A stretch of DNA of 40,325 nt from Clostridiales bacterium. Lineage in GTDB: Bacteria > Bacillota > Clostridia > Christensenellales > Aristaeellaceae. The translations under genes and the position numbers were made by a program. Below the pieces are notes generated by a model. The model was given only the letters and a program-made list of their open reading frames with translations, had not been told where the DNA came from and did no database searches. The DNA lies in assembly GCA_004556155.1 (NCBI GenBank), contig SFIM01000027.1:1-40325 (forward strand), read 5' to 3'. Positions 25,701 to 33,036 of this stretch are shown in pieces. Position 1 is the first letter of the stretch. Each line of letters opens with the position of its first letter.

Positions 25701-26331
25701 CAACGGCCTGCGCCGCGAGATCCGCGAGCTGGGGCCCATCAACGCCCACGCCGTGGAGGAATACGCCCAGACCAAGGAGCGCTTTGACGATCTTTCCCGT
25801 CAAAAGGAGGATATGACCAAGGCCGAAAGCGATCTGCGCGGGCTGATCAAGCGCCTGCTGTCCCAGATGGAAAAGCAGTTTGTGACGGAGTTTGACCGGT
25901 TGAACGGCTACTTCCAGCAGACGTTTGTGCGCCTGTTCGGCGGCGGCCAGGCGGAGCTGAAGCTGACCGACCCCAACGATCCGCTCTGCTGCGGCATCGA
26001 GGTGGTGGCGCAGCCGCCGGGCAAAAAGCTGCAGCTGCTCTCGCTGCTTTCGGGCGGCGAGCGCGCGCTGACGGCCATCGCTATCCTGTTCGCCATGCTC
26101 AAGGTGAAGCCCTCGCCGTTCTGCATTCTGGATGAAATCGAGGCGGCGCTGGACGACGCGAACATCAGCTATTTTGCCGACTATCTGGTGGAGTTTGCCA
26201 AGACCACGCAGTTTGTGGTGGTTACGCACCGCAAGGGCACCATGGAGCGCTGCGATTCGCTGTACGGCGTGGCCATGGAGGAAAAGGGCGTATCCAGCAT
26301 GGTCAGCGTAAATCTGGAGAATTATCATTAA
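22771..26331 (+). CDS. smc: Chromosome segregation ATPase SMC
   Basis: SMC dimers with ScpA/ScpB compact and separate sister chromosomes. The 1186 residues show the full layout: the N-terminal half of the ATPase head (MKLKKLEIYGFKSFA, Walker A GPNGSGKSN), a long coiled coil (about 170-500), a hinge (about 510-650, with CGVVAQLM and GGSMTGGSMRGK), a returning coiled coil (about 660-1000), and the C-terminal head with signature LSGGERALTAIAILFAML and Walker B FCILDEIEAALDDAN. The long alanine/glutamine-rich coils are GC-rich and give large false reading frames on the other strand. The start overlaps rnc by 4 bases. Confidence 0.98.
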   Translation: MKLKKLEIYGFKSFAQRTEVVFNGGITGIVGPNGSGKSNIGDAVKWVLGEQNPRELRGGSMQDVIFNGTEKRKKLAYAEVTLVFDNEDGALKTKFTEVAVTRRLYRNGDSEYYLNKTACRLKDIKELFYDTGVGKDGYSNIGQGRIDDILSNKSEDRREVFEEAAGISTFRVRKEEAERKLTRTLENLDRVNDILEELGGRIEPLHEQAQSALKYQELSGKLKTLEMNIFLLKNDKLAQRMKELSETIEALRDALLQHEARLHENSQERAMLDQAVQQLDGEISQARAESRLRTEELHQLESARDRMEQRSESLQKDVQRMQEEEQSRAARLDELAALTQQGQGDDEAASRALEKARNALDALVRQADEAAARADEAEQALNQHKTDILSAVNRLSDARNTQTQKQAMCAQMEQYLSQLQGNEAELKLQSVALQQQYDDAIGQQKAAQDALSGARDEAQRLEAGVRALALENQQKSERAQQLAMSMQSARSRLKVLREMARDMEGYANAVRRALQYAQNDPNVCGVVAQLMQAPKELEAALDAVLGGSLQNIVTTDDVTAKKLIEYLKRSESGRATFLPLSNVRSYTLSNEERRVLSMPGCLGVASELITYDQRYRPVMENLLGRTVVAQNLDAALPIMRAGRYAFRLVTLDGQVMHSGGSMTGGSMRGKTSNFLSREREIKELTAQLAQDEQALSALQQDVAAMQERQAEAKRLRNEGMETMHQQEIAVAREQERVFNASSELQAHTQRLEKTQQAITQLTESIAEIRADLQLLTEGTQSAAVDREALDQKTEELQNALRAARDQADGLRDQVTQQRLQFAEMEHSIETLRRDKARWAEESAALQGTLNALREKIAAQRQQAQEAEGQLAQLRQAAQQQAEAARQADADTDQLEQKRQAQLAHQRELVEESERLHERHTQDGDQLHRTEILYDRADNEQKTLSEHMWNTYEATLATAEEFRLPPGEFALTSGERDANGLRREIRELGPINAHAVEEYAQTKERFDDLSRQKEDMTKAESDLRGLIKRLLSQMEKQFVTEFDRLNGYFQQTFVRLFGGGQAELKLTDPNDPLCCGIEVVAQPPGKKLQLLSLLSGGERALTAIAILFAMLKVKPSPFCILDEIEAALDDANISYFADYLVEFAKTTQFVVVTHRKGTMERCDSLYGVAMEEKGVSSMVSVNLENYH

Positions 26332-26355
26332 CAATAGATCAAAGGAGGCGCAGTT

Positions 26356-27273
26356 ATGGGCTTTTTTGACCGGTTGAAGAAGGGCCTTTCCAAGTCGCGC
26401 GGCAACCTGACCGAGCGCGTGGACGAGCTGGTGGAAAACACCGCCGTGGTGGACGATGATTTTTATGAGGAGCTGACGGACATCCTGCTGCTCTCCGATG
26501 TGGGCGTGCGCGCCAGCACCGAGATCATTGATGAGCTTCGCCGCCGCGTGGAGGAAAAGAAGGTAAAGGACGCGCGCACCGCCCGGCAGATGTTCAAGGA
26601 TCTGCTGGTGGAGGAGATGAACATCCCCCGCCCCGCGCTGCACTGGCCGATGGTCATGTTTGTGGTGGGCGTAAACGGCGTGGGCAAAACCACCACCGTG
26701 GGCAAGCTGGCGCTGCGCTTTCAGGAGATTGGCCGCAGCGTCATCCTGGCGGCGGCGGATACCTTCCGCGCCGCGGCGGACGATCAGCTGTCCGTGTGGG
26801 CCGAGCGCGCGCATGTGCCGCTGATCAAGCATCAGATGGGCAGCGACCCTGCCGCCGTGGTGTTCGATGCGGTGCAGGCCGCCAAGGCGCGCAAGGCCGA
26901 CCTGCTGATTATCGACACCGCCGGCCGCCTGCACAACAAAAAGAACCTGATGGAAGAGCTGTCCAAGATGCGCCGCATCATCGACCGCGAATACAGCGAG
27001 GCCACGGTGCGCTGCATGCTGATTATGGACGCGACCACCGGCCAGAACGGCCTGAACCAGGCCAAGATGTTCAAGGACGCGGTGGAAATCAACGGCATCA
27101 TCCTGACCAAGCTGGATGGCACCGCCAAGGGCGGCGTGGCCATTGCCATCCGCCGCGAGCTGAATGTGCCCGTGTGGTATATCGGCGTGGGCGAGGGCAT
27201 CGACGATTTGCAGGCCTTTGAGGCCAAGGCCTTTGTCAACGCGCTGTTTGGCGATAACGAGCCGGATAAGTGA
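26356..27273 (+). CDS. ftsY: Signal recognition particle receptor FtsY
   Basis: FtsY docks ribosomes bearing membrane proteins via SRP (Ffh). The 305 residues are the NG core: a helical N domain (about 1-90) and a GTPase domain with GVNGVGKTTTVGKLA, DTFRAAADDQL, DTAGRLHNKKNL and TKLDGTAKGG. The acidic A domain of enterobacterial FtsY is absent, as in most Firmicutes. AAAGGAGG precedes the start 25 nt after smc. The usual next genes, ylxM and ffh, are not here; a repeat and a new promoter follow. Confidence 0.97.
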   Translation: MGFFDRLKKGLSKSRGNLTERVDELVENTAVVDDDFYEELTDILLLSDVGVRASTEIIDELRRRVEEKKVKDARTARQMFKDLLVEEMNIPRPALHWPMVMFVVGVNGVGKTTTVGKLALRFQEIGRSVILAAADTFRAAADDQLSVWAERAHVPLIKHQMGSDPAAVVFDAVQAAKARKADLLIIDTAGRLHNKKNLMEELSKMRRIIDREYSEATVRCMLIMDATTGQNGLNQAKMFKDAVEINGIILTKLDGTAKGGVAIAIRRELNVPVWYIGVGEGIDDLQAFEAKAFVNALFGDNEPDK

Positions 27274-27334
27274 TAGGGTGAAGGATAGCCAAACCGCGCT
27301 GATGAAAGCAACACCAAATGCTTGGCGAAAACCG

Positions 27335-27410
27335 CGTGACCATAAAAGCCTTCTCCCAGATGGGGGAAGGTGCTGAGCGAATAGCGAAGCGTAGGAGGGG
27401 GAACGCGGCA
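27335..27410 (+). repeat. AAAAGCCTTCTCC repeat unit
   Basis: GTGACCATAAAAGCCTTCTCC-like DNA (27336-27356) followed by GAGCGAATAGCGAAGCGTAGG and AGGGGGAACGCG matches 16801-16866. The piece GAAGCGTAGG also occurs at 20580. It fills much of the gap after ftsY, where I saw no clear terminator. Confidence 0.7.
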
Positions 27411-27462
27411 TATATCGCCGCCTGCTTTTTCAGCACCGCCATCCTCAACAAATACGCAAAAA

Positions 27463-27491
27463 TTGACAAGCTGCATATCGGGGTGTAAAAT
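27463..27491 (+). promoter_or_regulatory. Sigma-A promoter for the CofE-like gene
   Basis: TTGACA (27463-27468), 17-nt spacer, TAAAAT (27486-27491). The start codon follows 30 nt later. Confidence 0.75.
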
Positions 27492-27521
27492 AGGAAATCA
27501 TGATGCTGCGGAGGGGAACGT

Positions 27522-28268
27522 ATGGGAATTATTGAATCTCGCAATAAGGAAGAAGCCCGCCATGAGGAAAATGGCGTTGTATATTATGATCGCGGCGTGC
27601 TGACGGGCCGCGACGGCCGCAAGTACCTGCGCTATGCCATCCAAACCCACTTTATCGAGGTGGGCGAGGATAAGTGCGCGCTGATCGAGCGCTATGTGCG
27701 TCCGCTGTACCGCGAGGGGGACATGCTGTCCTTCGGCGCCAAGGTGATGGCCATGTGTGAAAAGACCGTGCGCACGCGCGATGAGGTGAAGCCTGGCTTC
27801 TGGGCAAACCTGCTGTGGCGCTTTGCGGGCATCAACCATACGGGCGTGGGCATGCACGAGCCGCGCAAGCTGCAATTGGTCATCGATATCTGCGGCCTGC
27901 CCCGTGTGCTGCTGGCGGTGTTTTGCAGCGCGGTTACCAAGCCCTTTGGCATCCACGGCGTGTTCTACAAGGTGTGCGGCAAGGGCGTGGCTGGCATCGA
28001 CGGCTTCTACTTCCGCTCCAGCTTCGATCGCTATAAGGAGCTGGCGCTGATCAACCCCGATAATCCCGTGGAGCTGTGCGATGAGATCATGCAAAAAACC
28101 GGCATTCCCACCGTGCTGATGGACGCCAACGACATTGACCAGAACCAGCTGGGCAAGTGCCACGGCTTCCCGCTGACGGACGAGCAGATTCAGGACGCCA
28201 TGGCGGACAACCCCTCGGGTCAGGGGGACGAGCTGACTCCCTTCATCCTGATCCGCCCGGTGGAATAA
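27522..28268 (+). CDS. CofE-like protein (coenzyme F420-0 gamma-glutamyl ligase family)
   Basis: The 248 residues resemble the F420-0:gamma-glutamyl ligase fold. Segments such as GDMLSFGAKVMAMCEKTVRTRDEV, DICGLPRVLLAVFCSAVTKPFGIHGVFYKVCG (in part) and PTVLMDANDIDQNQLGK are shared with proteins that databases label F420-0 ligase in Firmicutes. True CofE adds glutamates to F420, and I see no other F420 gene here; Clostridia are not known to make F420. It therefore probably joins an amino acid to some other acid. GAGGGG is 6 nt upstream. The GNAT gene follows 21 bp later and may share the transcript. Confidence 0.7.
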   Translation: MGIIESRNKEEARHEENGVVYYDRGVLTGRDGRKYLRYAIQTHFIEVGEDKCALIERYVRPLYREGDMLSFGAKVMAMCEKTVRTRDEVKPGFWANLLWRFAGINHTGVGMHEPRKLQLVIDICGLPRVLLAVFCSAVTKPFGIHGVFYKVCGKGVAGIDGFYFRSSFDRYKELALINPDNPVELCDEIMQKTGIPTVLMDANDIDQNQLGKCHGFPLTDEQIQDAMADNPSGQGDELTPFILIRPVE

Positions 28269-28289
28269 CCGCGGGCTGTGAATTGAACC

Positions 28290-28811
28290 ATGGATATTAA
28301 GCTGTTGGATAAAGCCGCCTACGCGGGCCGCAAGTTTACCGCGCGCTATCAAACCACCGGGTATTATGATATCCGCCCTTCCGGGCAGGGATTCCAGCTG
28401 GCCTATGTGCCCTTTGACGCGCCGGAGGAAAGATCCTTTGACGATACGTTTTACGGCGAATGGCTGGAGGATCCCATCGCATACGGCGCGTTTGAGGGGG
28501 AGCGGCTGATTGGATTTGTCGAGGGCTCCATGGAAACCTGGAACAATCGCTTCCGCATCAGCAATATCTGCGTTTTTGAGGATGCGGCGCGCGGCAGCGG
28601 CGTAGGTACCCAGCTGATGGCCGCTATCCAGCAGGAGGCGGCGACCCGCAGGGCGCGGATGATCATCCTGGAAACGCAAACCTGCAATGAAAACGCCATC
28701 GCGTTTTATAAAAAGAATGGGTTCGATATCATTGGATTCGATTTGTATTCCTATTCCAATACCGATCCCGAACGGCACGAAGTGCGGATTGAAATGGGAA
28801 AAAAGCTGTGA
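28290..28811 (+). CDS. GNAT family N-acetyltransferase
   Basis: This 173-residue enzyme moves an acetyl group from acetyl-CoA to an amine. The acetyl-CoA loop is ARGSGVGTQLM, and the strand-helix LETQTCNENAIAFYKKNGFDIIGFDLYSYSN (in part) resembles the group that includes streptothricin acetyltransferases of Bacillus. Resemblance to that group does not prove drug resistance; many relatives act on protein N-termini or polyamines. It lies 21 bp after the CofE-like gene, and a bidirectional hairpin follows. Confidence 0.85.
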   Translation: MDIKLLDKAAYAGRKFTARYQTTGYYDIRPSGQGFQLAYVPFDAPEERSFDDTFYGEWLEDPIAYGAFEGERLIGFVEGSMETWNNRFRISNICVFEDAARGSGVGTQLMAAIQQEAATRRARMIILETQTCNENAIAFYKKNGFDIIGFDLYSYSNTDPERHEVRIEMGKKL

Positions 28812-28832
28812 GCGTAATTCCTGCAAATAACT

Positions 28833-28867
28833 TAAACCGCCTCGGACAGTGTGTCCGGGGCGGTTTA
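28833..28867. terminator. Bidirectional hairpin between GNAT and tatC
   Basis: TAAACCGCC (28833-28841) pairs with GGCGGTTTA (28859-28867), and GGACA with TGTCC inside. It lacks a good T-run on either side but sits exactly between convergent genes. Confidence 0.65.
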
Positions 28868-28922
28868 GATCATTATGAAAGCTGCGCCAGGCACAGCGCG
28901 CTTTGCCGCTTGCTGGGCGGCG

Positions 28923-29705
28923 TTAGGCTTCGACCTTTTGCTTGGGCTTGACAAAGCGCGCAACCTGCGCGGCGATTTCATACAGCAGATACATCGGCAG
29001 ACCCAGCATGCACTGGGATACCACGTCGGGCGGGGTCAGGATGGCTGCCACCACGGCGATGACCAGGATGACGTATTTGCGGTTCTTGGACAGGGTTTTG
29101 TAGGTGACCTTGCCGTGCCGCGCCAGCATGTAGATGACCACCGGCAGCTCAAACATGACGCCGAAGGGCAGCACAAAGGAGAGTACAAAGTTAAAGTACT
29201 CCTTCACCGACCACATGGCCGTGGCCACACCGTCGCTGGCCTCCCAGAACAGATCAACCGCCAGCGGGAACACATAGACGTAGCAGAACACCACGCCGGT
29301 GATAAACAGCAGCAGCATCACAAAGAACAGCCCGGCGAACAGCTTTTTTTCGTTTGCGTACAGCGCCGGGGATACAAAGGACCAGATTTGCTGGACAATC
29401 ACCGGCATGCCGATCACTACGGCCGCAACCAGGCAGGATTTGAACTTGAGCATCAGCGCTTCGCTGACGGCGGTGGAGATCACCTCGATGCCGCGCGAGC
29501 GCACGGGCTCCAGCACAAAATCCACCAGCGGGGTGCAGAAAAGATAAAACAGCACCATAAAGGCAATCAGCACGGCGCTGGCCGACACGATCAGCACCCT
29601 GCGCAGCGCCCTGATGTGCATGGACAGCGCCTGCTTGCGCGCTATGCGCGCGGCGTCCTGCGCCTGCTTTTCCTCTGGCGTGAGCGTCTTTTTTTCATTT
29701 GCCAT
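28923..29705 (-). CDS. tatC: Twin-arginine translocase subunit TatC
   Basis: TatC is the membrane receptor that reads twin-arginine signals on folded proteins. The 260 residues begin with a charged tail of about 25, then SMHIRALRRVLIVSASAV and six hydrophobic segments. Family segments include PVIVQQIWSFVSPALYANEKKL and FELPVVIYMLARHGKV, and LTPPDVVSQCMLGLPMYLLYE near the end. It is the third gene of a tatB-tatA-tatC run, 6 bases after tatA. The nearby Fe-S lipoprotein (33037-33681) carries a twin-arginine signal and is the obvious client. Confidence 0.96.
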   Translation of the reverse strand: MANEKKTLTPEEKQAQDAARIARKQALSMHIRALRRVLIVSASAVLIAFMVLFYLFCTPLVDFVLEPVRSRGIEVISTAVSEALMLKFKSCLVAAVVIGMPVIVQQIWSFVSPALYANEKKLFAGLFFVMLLLFITGVVFCYVYVFPLAVDLFWEASDGVATAMWSVKEYFNFVLSFVLPFGVMFELPVVIYMLARHGKVTYKTLSKNRKYVILVIAVVAAILTPPDVVSQCMLGLPMYLLYEIAAQVARFVKPKQKVEA

Positions 29706-29711
29706 GGACGA

Positions 29712-29900
29712 TTACTTTTTCTCCGCTTCGTTGGTCTCGCTGGCCGCGGCCTCGCCGTCCTTATCGTCGGTCTTTACTTCCTTCTTGAACTCGCGGATGC
29801 TCTGACCCAGGGCCTTGCCTACGCCTGCCAGCTTGCCGCCGCCGAAGATTACCAGCACCAGCACCAGGATCAGCAGAATTTCGGTTACGCCAAGTCTCAT
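29712..29900 (-). CDS. tatA: Twin-arginine translocase subunit TatA
   Basis: TatA oligomers form the passage for folded proteins. The 62 residues have the short N-terminal membrane helix (TEILLILVLVLVIFGGGKL), the FGxGKL hinge, the amphipathic helix (GVGKALGQSIREFKKEV) and an acidic tail. It lies between tatB-like and tatC genes. Confidence 0.95.
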   Translation of the reverse strand: MRLGVTEILLILVLVLVIFGGGKLAGVGKALGQSIREFKKEVKTDDKDGEAAASETNEAEKK

Positions 29901-29918
29901 TTTTTGTCCTCCTTGCGG

Positions 29919-30224
29919 TTACTTGTCGGATTTTACTTCTTTTTCGGCCTCTTTGATGACCTTCTGCGCGTCGCGCTGGACTTCGCGCAGCTCCCTGCGG
30001 GGATCAGCGTCGCGCAGGGTATTGCTCAGATCGCGGGAAGCGTCCTGAAATTCGTTGATGGTTTCGTCCAGGCCGGTTTCTTCCTTGAAATCCTCGTACA
30101 TCTGCTTTAGCATTTTCACAAACCGGCCGATGGCACGAGCCACCTTGGGCAGATCCTTGGGGCCGACGATCACAAACGCGACAAGCAGGATCAATATCAG
30201 TTCTTCAAAGCCAATGTTAAACAT
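29919..30224 (-). CDS. tatB: Twin-arginine translocase subunit TatB-like
   Basis: The 101 residues start MFNIGFEELILILLVAFVIVGP, with the FxELxLI and VGPxxLP pattern of TatB, followed by a long charged helical tail rich in Asp, Glu, Arg and Lys. TatB passes the substrate from TatC to TatA. Many Firmicutes have only TatA and TatC, so a separate TatB-like protein is of note, although TatA and TatB are hard to tell apart by sequence alone. The ATG at 30224 is the family start; the frame is open upstream but has no ribosome site nearer. Confidence 0.85.
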   Translation of the reverse strand: MFNIGFEELILILLVAFVIVGPKDLPKVARAIGRFVKMLKQMYEDFKEETGLDETINEFQDASRDLSNTLRDADPRRELREVQRDAQKVIKEAEKEVKSDK

Positions 30225-30264
30225 GCAGCCGAGCCTTATCCTCCTATCGTGGTCTGTGATATAT

Positions 30265-30293
30265 AGCATAACAGATTTTTGCGGGAAAAGCAA
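30265..30293 (-). promoter_or_regulatory. Weak promoter before tatB
   Basis: On the minus strand TTGCTT (30293-30288), 17-nt spacer, TATGCT (30270-30265). I saw no terminator after the gene upstream, so the tat genes may also be read from the ydhY promoter. Confidence 0.4.
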
Positions 30294-30337
30294 CTGCTTT
30301 GCCGAAAACAGACGAATTGTATAGCTTTATATGCCAG

Positions 30338-30898
30338 TTAAGGATTTGCAGGCTCTTCCACTTCAATCCATTCCAGCAGGGATTGCGCGTAATCGCGGGT
30401 TAGATACTTGGTGGAAAAGAAAGCCTGCGCGCCGTTGGAGGCTTCGATCAGTTGAACGTCCTCATATTCGGGCTCAAAGCGCATGCGCGCGGCCGCGCCC
30501 AGCAGCTCATCGCGGCTGAAGCGGAAGGGAACGTCCTGGAGCTTGGAAAACTGCGTCGGGCGCGGATAAATGGCCGAGTCCGAGCGGGTGACGCTGGCGA
30601 TGGTGCGCAGGATGTCCTTTTCCTGCAGCAGGGTATCCAGCTCGGCGTAATGCTTGGTCATGATGGAGCCGTCGTAGTAATACACGTCCTTGCGGCCGGA
30701 CAGGCTGGCAATGTCCTTCAGCTCCTGGGGCGCATCCTCGGTGCCGATCAGGGCCAGGAGGGCGCTCAATTCCTCCTTATCCAGCCCTTCGGGGGGATGC
30801 ATCAGCAGCTGCTTTTTGCCAGTCACCCTGGATTCAATGGTGTGCGCGCGCAGGTGCTCATAGAGCACCTGCGCGCGGTTGATGGTTTGCTCGCTCAT
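30338..30898 (-). CDS. Unknown protein in the position of E. coli YdhW
   Basis: I do not recognise a fold in these 186 residues. The protein is soluble, acidic, rich in Glu and Leu, with no signal peptide, no membrane segment and no cysteine. It starts at 30898, directly after the stop of the AOR gene (TAAATG), so translation is probably coupled. In E. coli the AOR-family gene ydhV is likewise flanked by ydhY and the uncharacterised ydhW. The position argues for a subunit or assembly factor of the oxidoreductase, but that is inference. A 15-bp perfect hairpin lies in its first codons. Confidence 0.6.
   Translation of the reverse strand: MSEQTINRAQVLYEHLRAHTIESRVTGKKQLLMHPPEGLDKEELSALLALIGTEDAPQELKDIASLSGRKDVYYYDGSIMTKHYAELDTLLQEKDILRTIASVTRSDSAIYPRPTQFSKLQDVPFRFSRDELLGAAARMRFEPEYEDVQLIEASNGAQAFFSTKYLTRDYAQSLLEWIEVEEPANP
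30845..30877. other. 15-bp perfect hairpin inside the start of the YdhW-position gene
   Basis: CGCGCGCAGGTGCTC (30845-30859) pairs with GAGCACCTGCGCGCG (30863-30877) around ATA. It falls about 22 nt after the start codon of the downstream gene, just past the AOR stop, where it could slow ribosomes or protect the upstream message from exonucleases. Confidence 0.7.
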
Positions 30899-33010
30899 TT
30901 AGGGCAGCAGGTTGAGCGCTTCCAGATCGTCGGCCACATCCTTGAGGTCGAACTTTTCAAGGGTCTCGCGGGTGGGCGCGCCGGTGGTGGGATCCCAGCC
31001 GAACTGCTGATAGAACATGGTCAGAGCCTTCTGCCAGTCCTCGCGCTCCAGCTTGACGGTGCCGGGGGTGAAGGGCTGCTTGTCGGGGTCCATATCGAAG
31101 ATGAAGTTGGAGATGACATCGTGGTTATTGCGCATATCGGTGGTGCCGGCGGCCTTAACGGTCATGGCGCGGTGCAGCTGAATGCAGCGCTCCACGGCGT
31201 GATCCAGCTCCTCCTCGCTCCACTCCTGGCCGGTGATGGCGCTCATGTACTGCGCCTCCACGCTCAGGTCGCCCTTATAGCCGCGCTCCTTGCGGGGGCT
31301 GAAGGTCATGGGCCACACCCAGTTGCACAGGGTGAAGCTGTCATGCAGCACCTGACGCATGATACCGAACTTGGCAAAGCGGGCTTTGCTCTCGTTCATG
31401 GGGGTGTAATCCTTGGGCGCGTCCAGGCAGCCTTCGCCGAACAGATCCTCTACGATGGTCTTCTGGATGGCATAGGGCAGGCCGGAGCCGGTGATGTTGA
31501 CGATGGTGTGGCACATGCCGTCGCGGTTGTAGATGATGTTGGTCAGCTGGCCAACCTGCGCCGCGCACTCGTTGCCGTGATGGCGCTTGCCGCCGATGGG
31601 GCCCCACAGACCCAGCGCCTGGCTGTGCAGATAATCGTCGCCCAGAATGTCATGGTACTTCTGATCCACATAGTAAGCGCCCATGCCCAGGTTATGCAGG
31701 GAGTGGTTGGGGTTGAGGATGCAGGCGATGAAATCGTTGATGAAGGACAGATCGCCGTTCTCGCGCTTGGACCAATCCAGCGCGTTGTATTCTTCCTCAG
31801 TCATGATCTGCTTGAGCAGCTTGGCGTCGTCCTTCAGGAAGTAGGTCAGGGTGGCGTTCAGCTCGCCGTAGTTATCCCACAGACCCATATCGTCGGCAAA
31901 GATGGCGGCGTAGGTGTTGGCAATCAGCTTGCCGTCGCCCTCTTCCTCCACGTCCTTCACATTCTTTACCAGGCTGGCAATGCCGCAGCCGCGGTTGCCC
32001 AGGCAGGTATTGGAGTGGGAGCCGACCACGCCGGTGGCCTTTTCCATCTGCGGGATGAAGAGACTGCCGTAGCAGCGGATGGGGCACATGGCGCAGCCCG
32101 TCATCTTGACGGTGTACTTTTCAGCGATCGCGCCGTGATCCTTTACGGCCTTCTGGCAGCGATAGCCGATCAGCGTGGGCTGGCCGGGGGCGGATTCGCC
32201 GGTATCGATGGGGCCGCCTTCGGCCGCGCCCCAGGTCATACCGGGATGGCCCGTCCAACGGGTAGACGTGTTTTCGTATTCAGACCAGGACTGCGCCACG
32301 GTGGGCACAACGTGGTTGTTGTTGGAGCCCATCAGGTCGCCGATGACGTACTTGTTCAGCTCCACCACACGCTTGGGATCGGCAATCTCGGTGCCCTTGG
32401 TGCCGTTGAACACCACGGCCTTGAGCTTCTTGGAGCCAAACACCTTGCCCAGGCCGCCGCCGCCGCAGTGACCGATGCCGGTCATCACGCAGCTGAGGTT
32501 GAGCAGCGCCTCGCCCGCCGGGCCGATGGAGACAACGTTGGAGGAGGGATCGGTTTCCTTGGTCAGGATCGCGGTGGTGTCGCTGGTGGTCTTGCCCCAA
32601 ACGTGGGACGCGTCGCGGATTTCGATCTTATCGTCGTTTACATAGATGTATACGGGGGCGTCGCTGGCGCCCTCGATGATCATGGCGTCAAAGCCGCAGT
32701 TCTTCATGCGCACGGCGGTGTCGCCGCCCATGTGCGCATCGACGATGGCGTTATACTTGGTGAAGGGGGACAGGGACGAAATGGTGATGCGGCCGGAGCA
32801 GGGCGCGCTGGAGCCGGTGTTGGGGCCCACGGCGAAAACGATCTTGTTTTCGGGCGCGGCGGGATCGGTGCCCACGGGCACTTCGTCATACATAATGCGG
32901 TTGGCCATGCCCTTGCCGCCGATATATTTGAAATACTTTTCGCTGCTTTCGATGCTGCTGGTTTTGGTCGTCAGGTTGACGCGCAGCAGATTACCCATCC
33001 ATCCGTTCAT
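30899..33010 (-). CDS. Aldehyde ferredoxin oxidoreductase family protein, YdhV-like
   Basis: The 703 residues fit tungsten/molybdenum AOR enzymes, which hold the metal between two pterins next to one 4Fe-4S cluster. The cluster motif CAMCPIRC is at 306-313. Many blocks match what I recall of E. coli YdhV: NNNHVVPTVAQSWSEY, WGAAEGGPIDTGE, GSGLPYAIQK, TLCNWVWPMTFSP and TMFYQQFGWDPTTG with PTRETLEKF. E. coli YdhV has been reported to carry a bis-Mo-MPT cofactor. No signal peptide is present. AAAGGAGG is 8 nt before 33010. It is the second gene of the unit, 26 bp after the Fe-S protein that probably accepts its electrons. The substrate is unknown. Confidence 0.93.
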   Translation of the reverse strand: MNGWMGNLLRVNLTTKTSSIESSEKYFKYIGGKGMANRIMYDEVPVGTDPAAPENKIVFAVGPNTGSSAPCSGRITISSLSPFTKYNAIVDAHMGGDTAVRMKNCGFDAMIIEGASDAPVYIYVNDDKIEIRDASHVWGKTTSDTTAILTKETDPSSNVVSIGPAGEALLNLSCVMTGIGHCGGGGLGKVFGSKKLKAVVFNGTKGTEIADPKRVVELNKYVIGDLMGSNNNHVVPTVAQSWSEYENTSTRWTGHPGMTWGAAEGGPIDTGESAPGQPTLIGYRCQKAVKDHGAIAEKYTVKMTGCAMCPIRCYGSLFIPQMEKATGVVGSHSNTCLGNRGCGIASLVKNVKDVEEEGDGKLIANTYAAIFADDMGLWDNYGELNATLTYFLKDDAKLLKQIMTEEEYNALDWSKRENGDLSFINDFIACILNPNHSLHNLGMGAYYVDQKYHDILGDDYLHSQALGLWGPIGGKRHHGNECAAQVGQLTNIIYNRDGMCHTIVNITGSGLPYAIQKTIVEDLFGEGCLDAPKDYTPMNESKARFAKFGIMRQVLHDSFTLCNWVWPMTFSPRKERGYKGDLSVEAQYMSAITGQEWSEEELDHAVERCIQLHRAMTVKAAGTTDMRNNHDVISNFIFDMDPDKQPFTPGTVKLEREDWQKALTMFYQQFGWDPTTGAPTRETLEKFDLKDVADDLEALNLLP

Positions 33011-33036
33011 GGATTTTACCTCCTTTTAATCGGTGA

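Noticed and set aside
24502..27411. A 969-residue open frame opposite smc and ftsY
   Set aside because: It mirrors two certain genes in GC-rich DNA, is low-complexity (His, Leu, Ala, Gln) and has no family pattern or ribosome site.
27522..28268. Evidence for F420 biosynthesis
   Set aside because: Only one family member is present and no other pathway gene is in view; family name alone is not enough.
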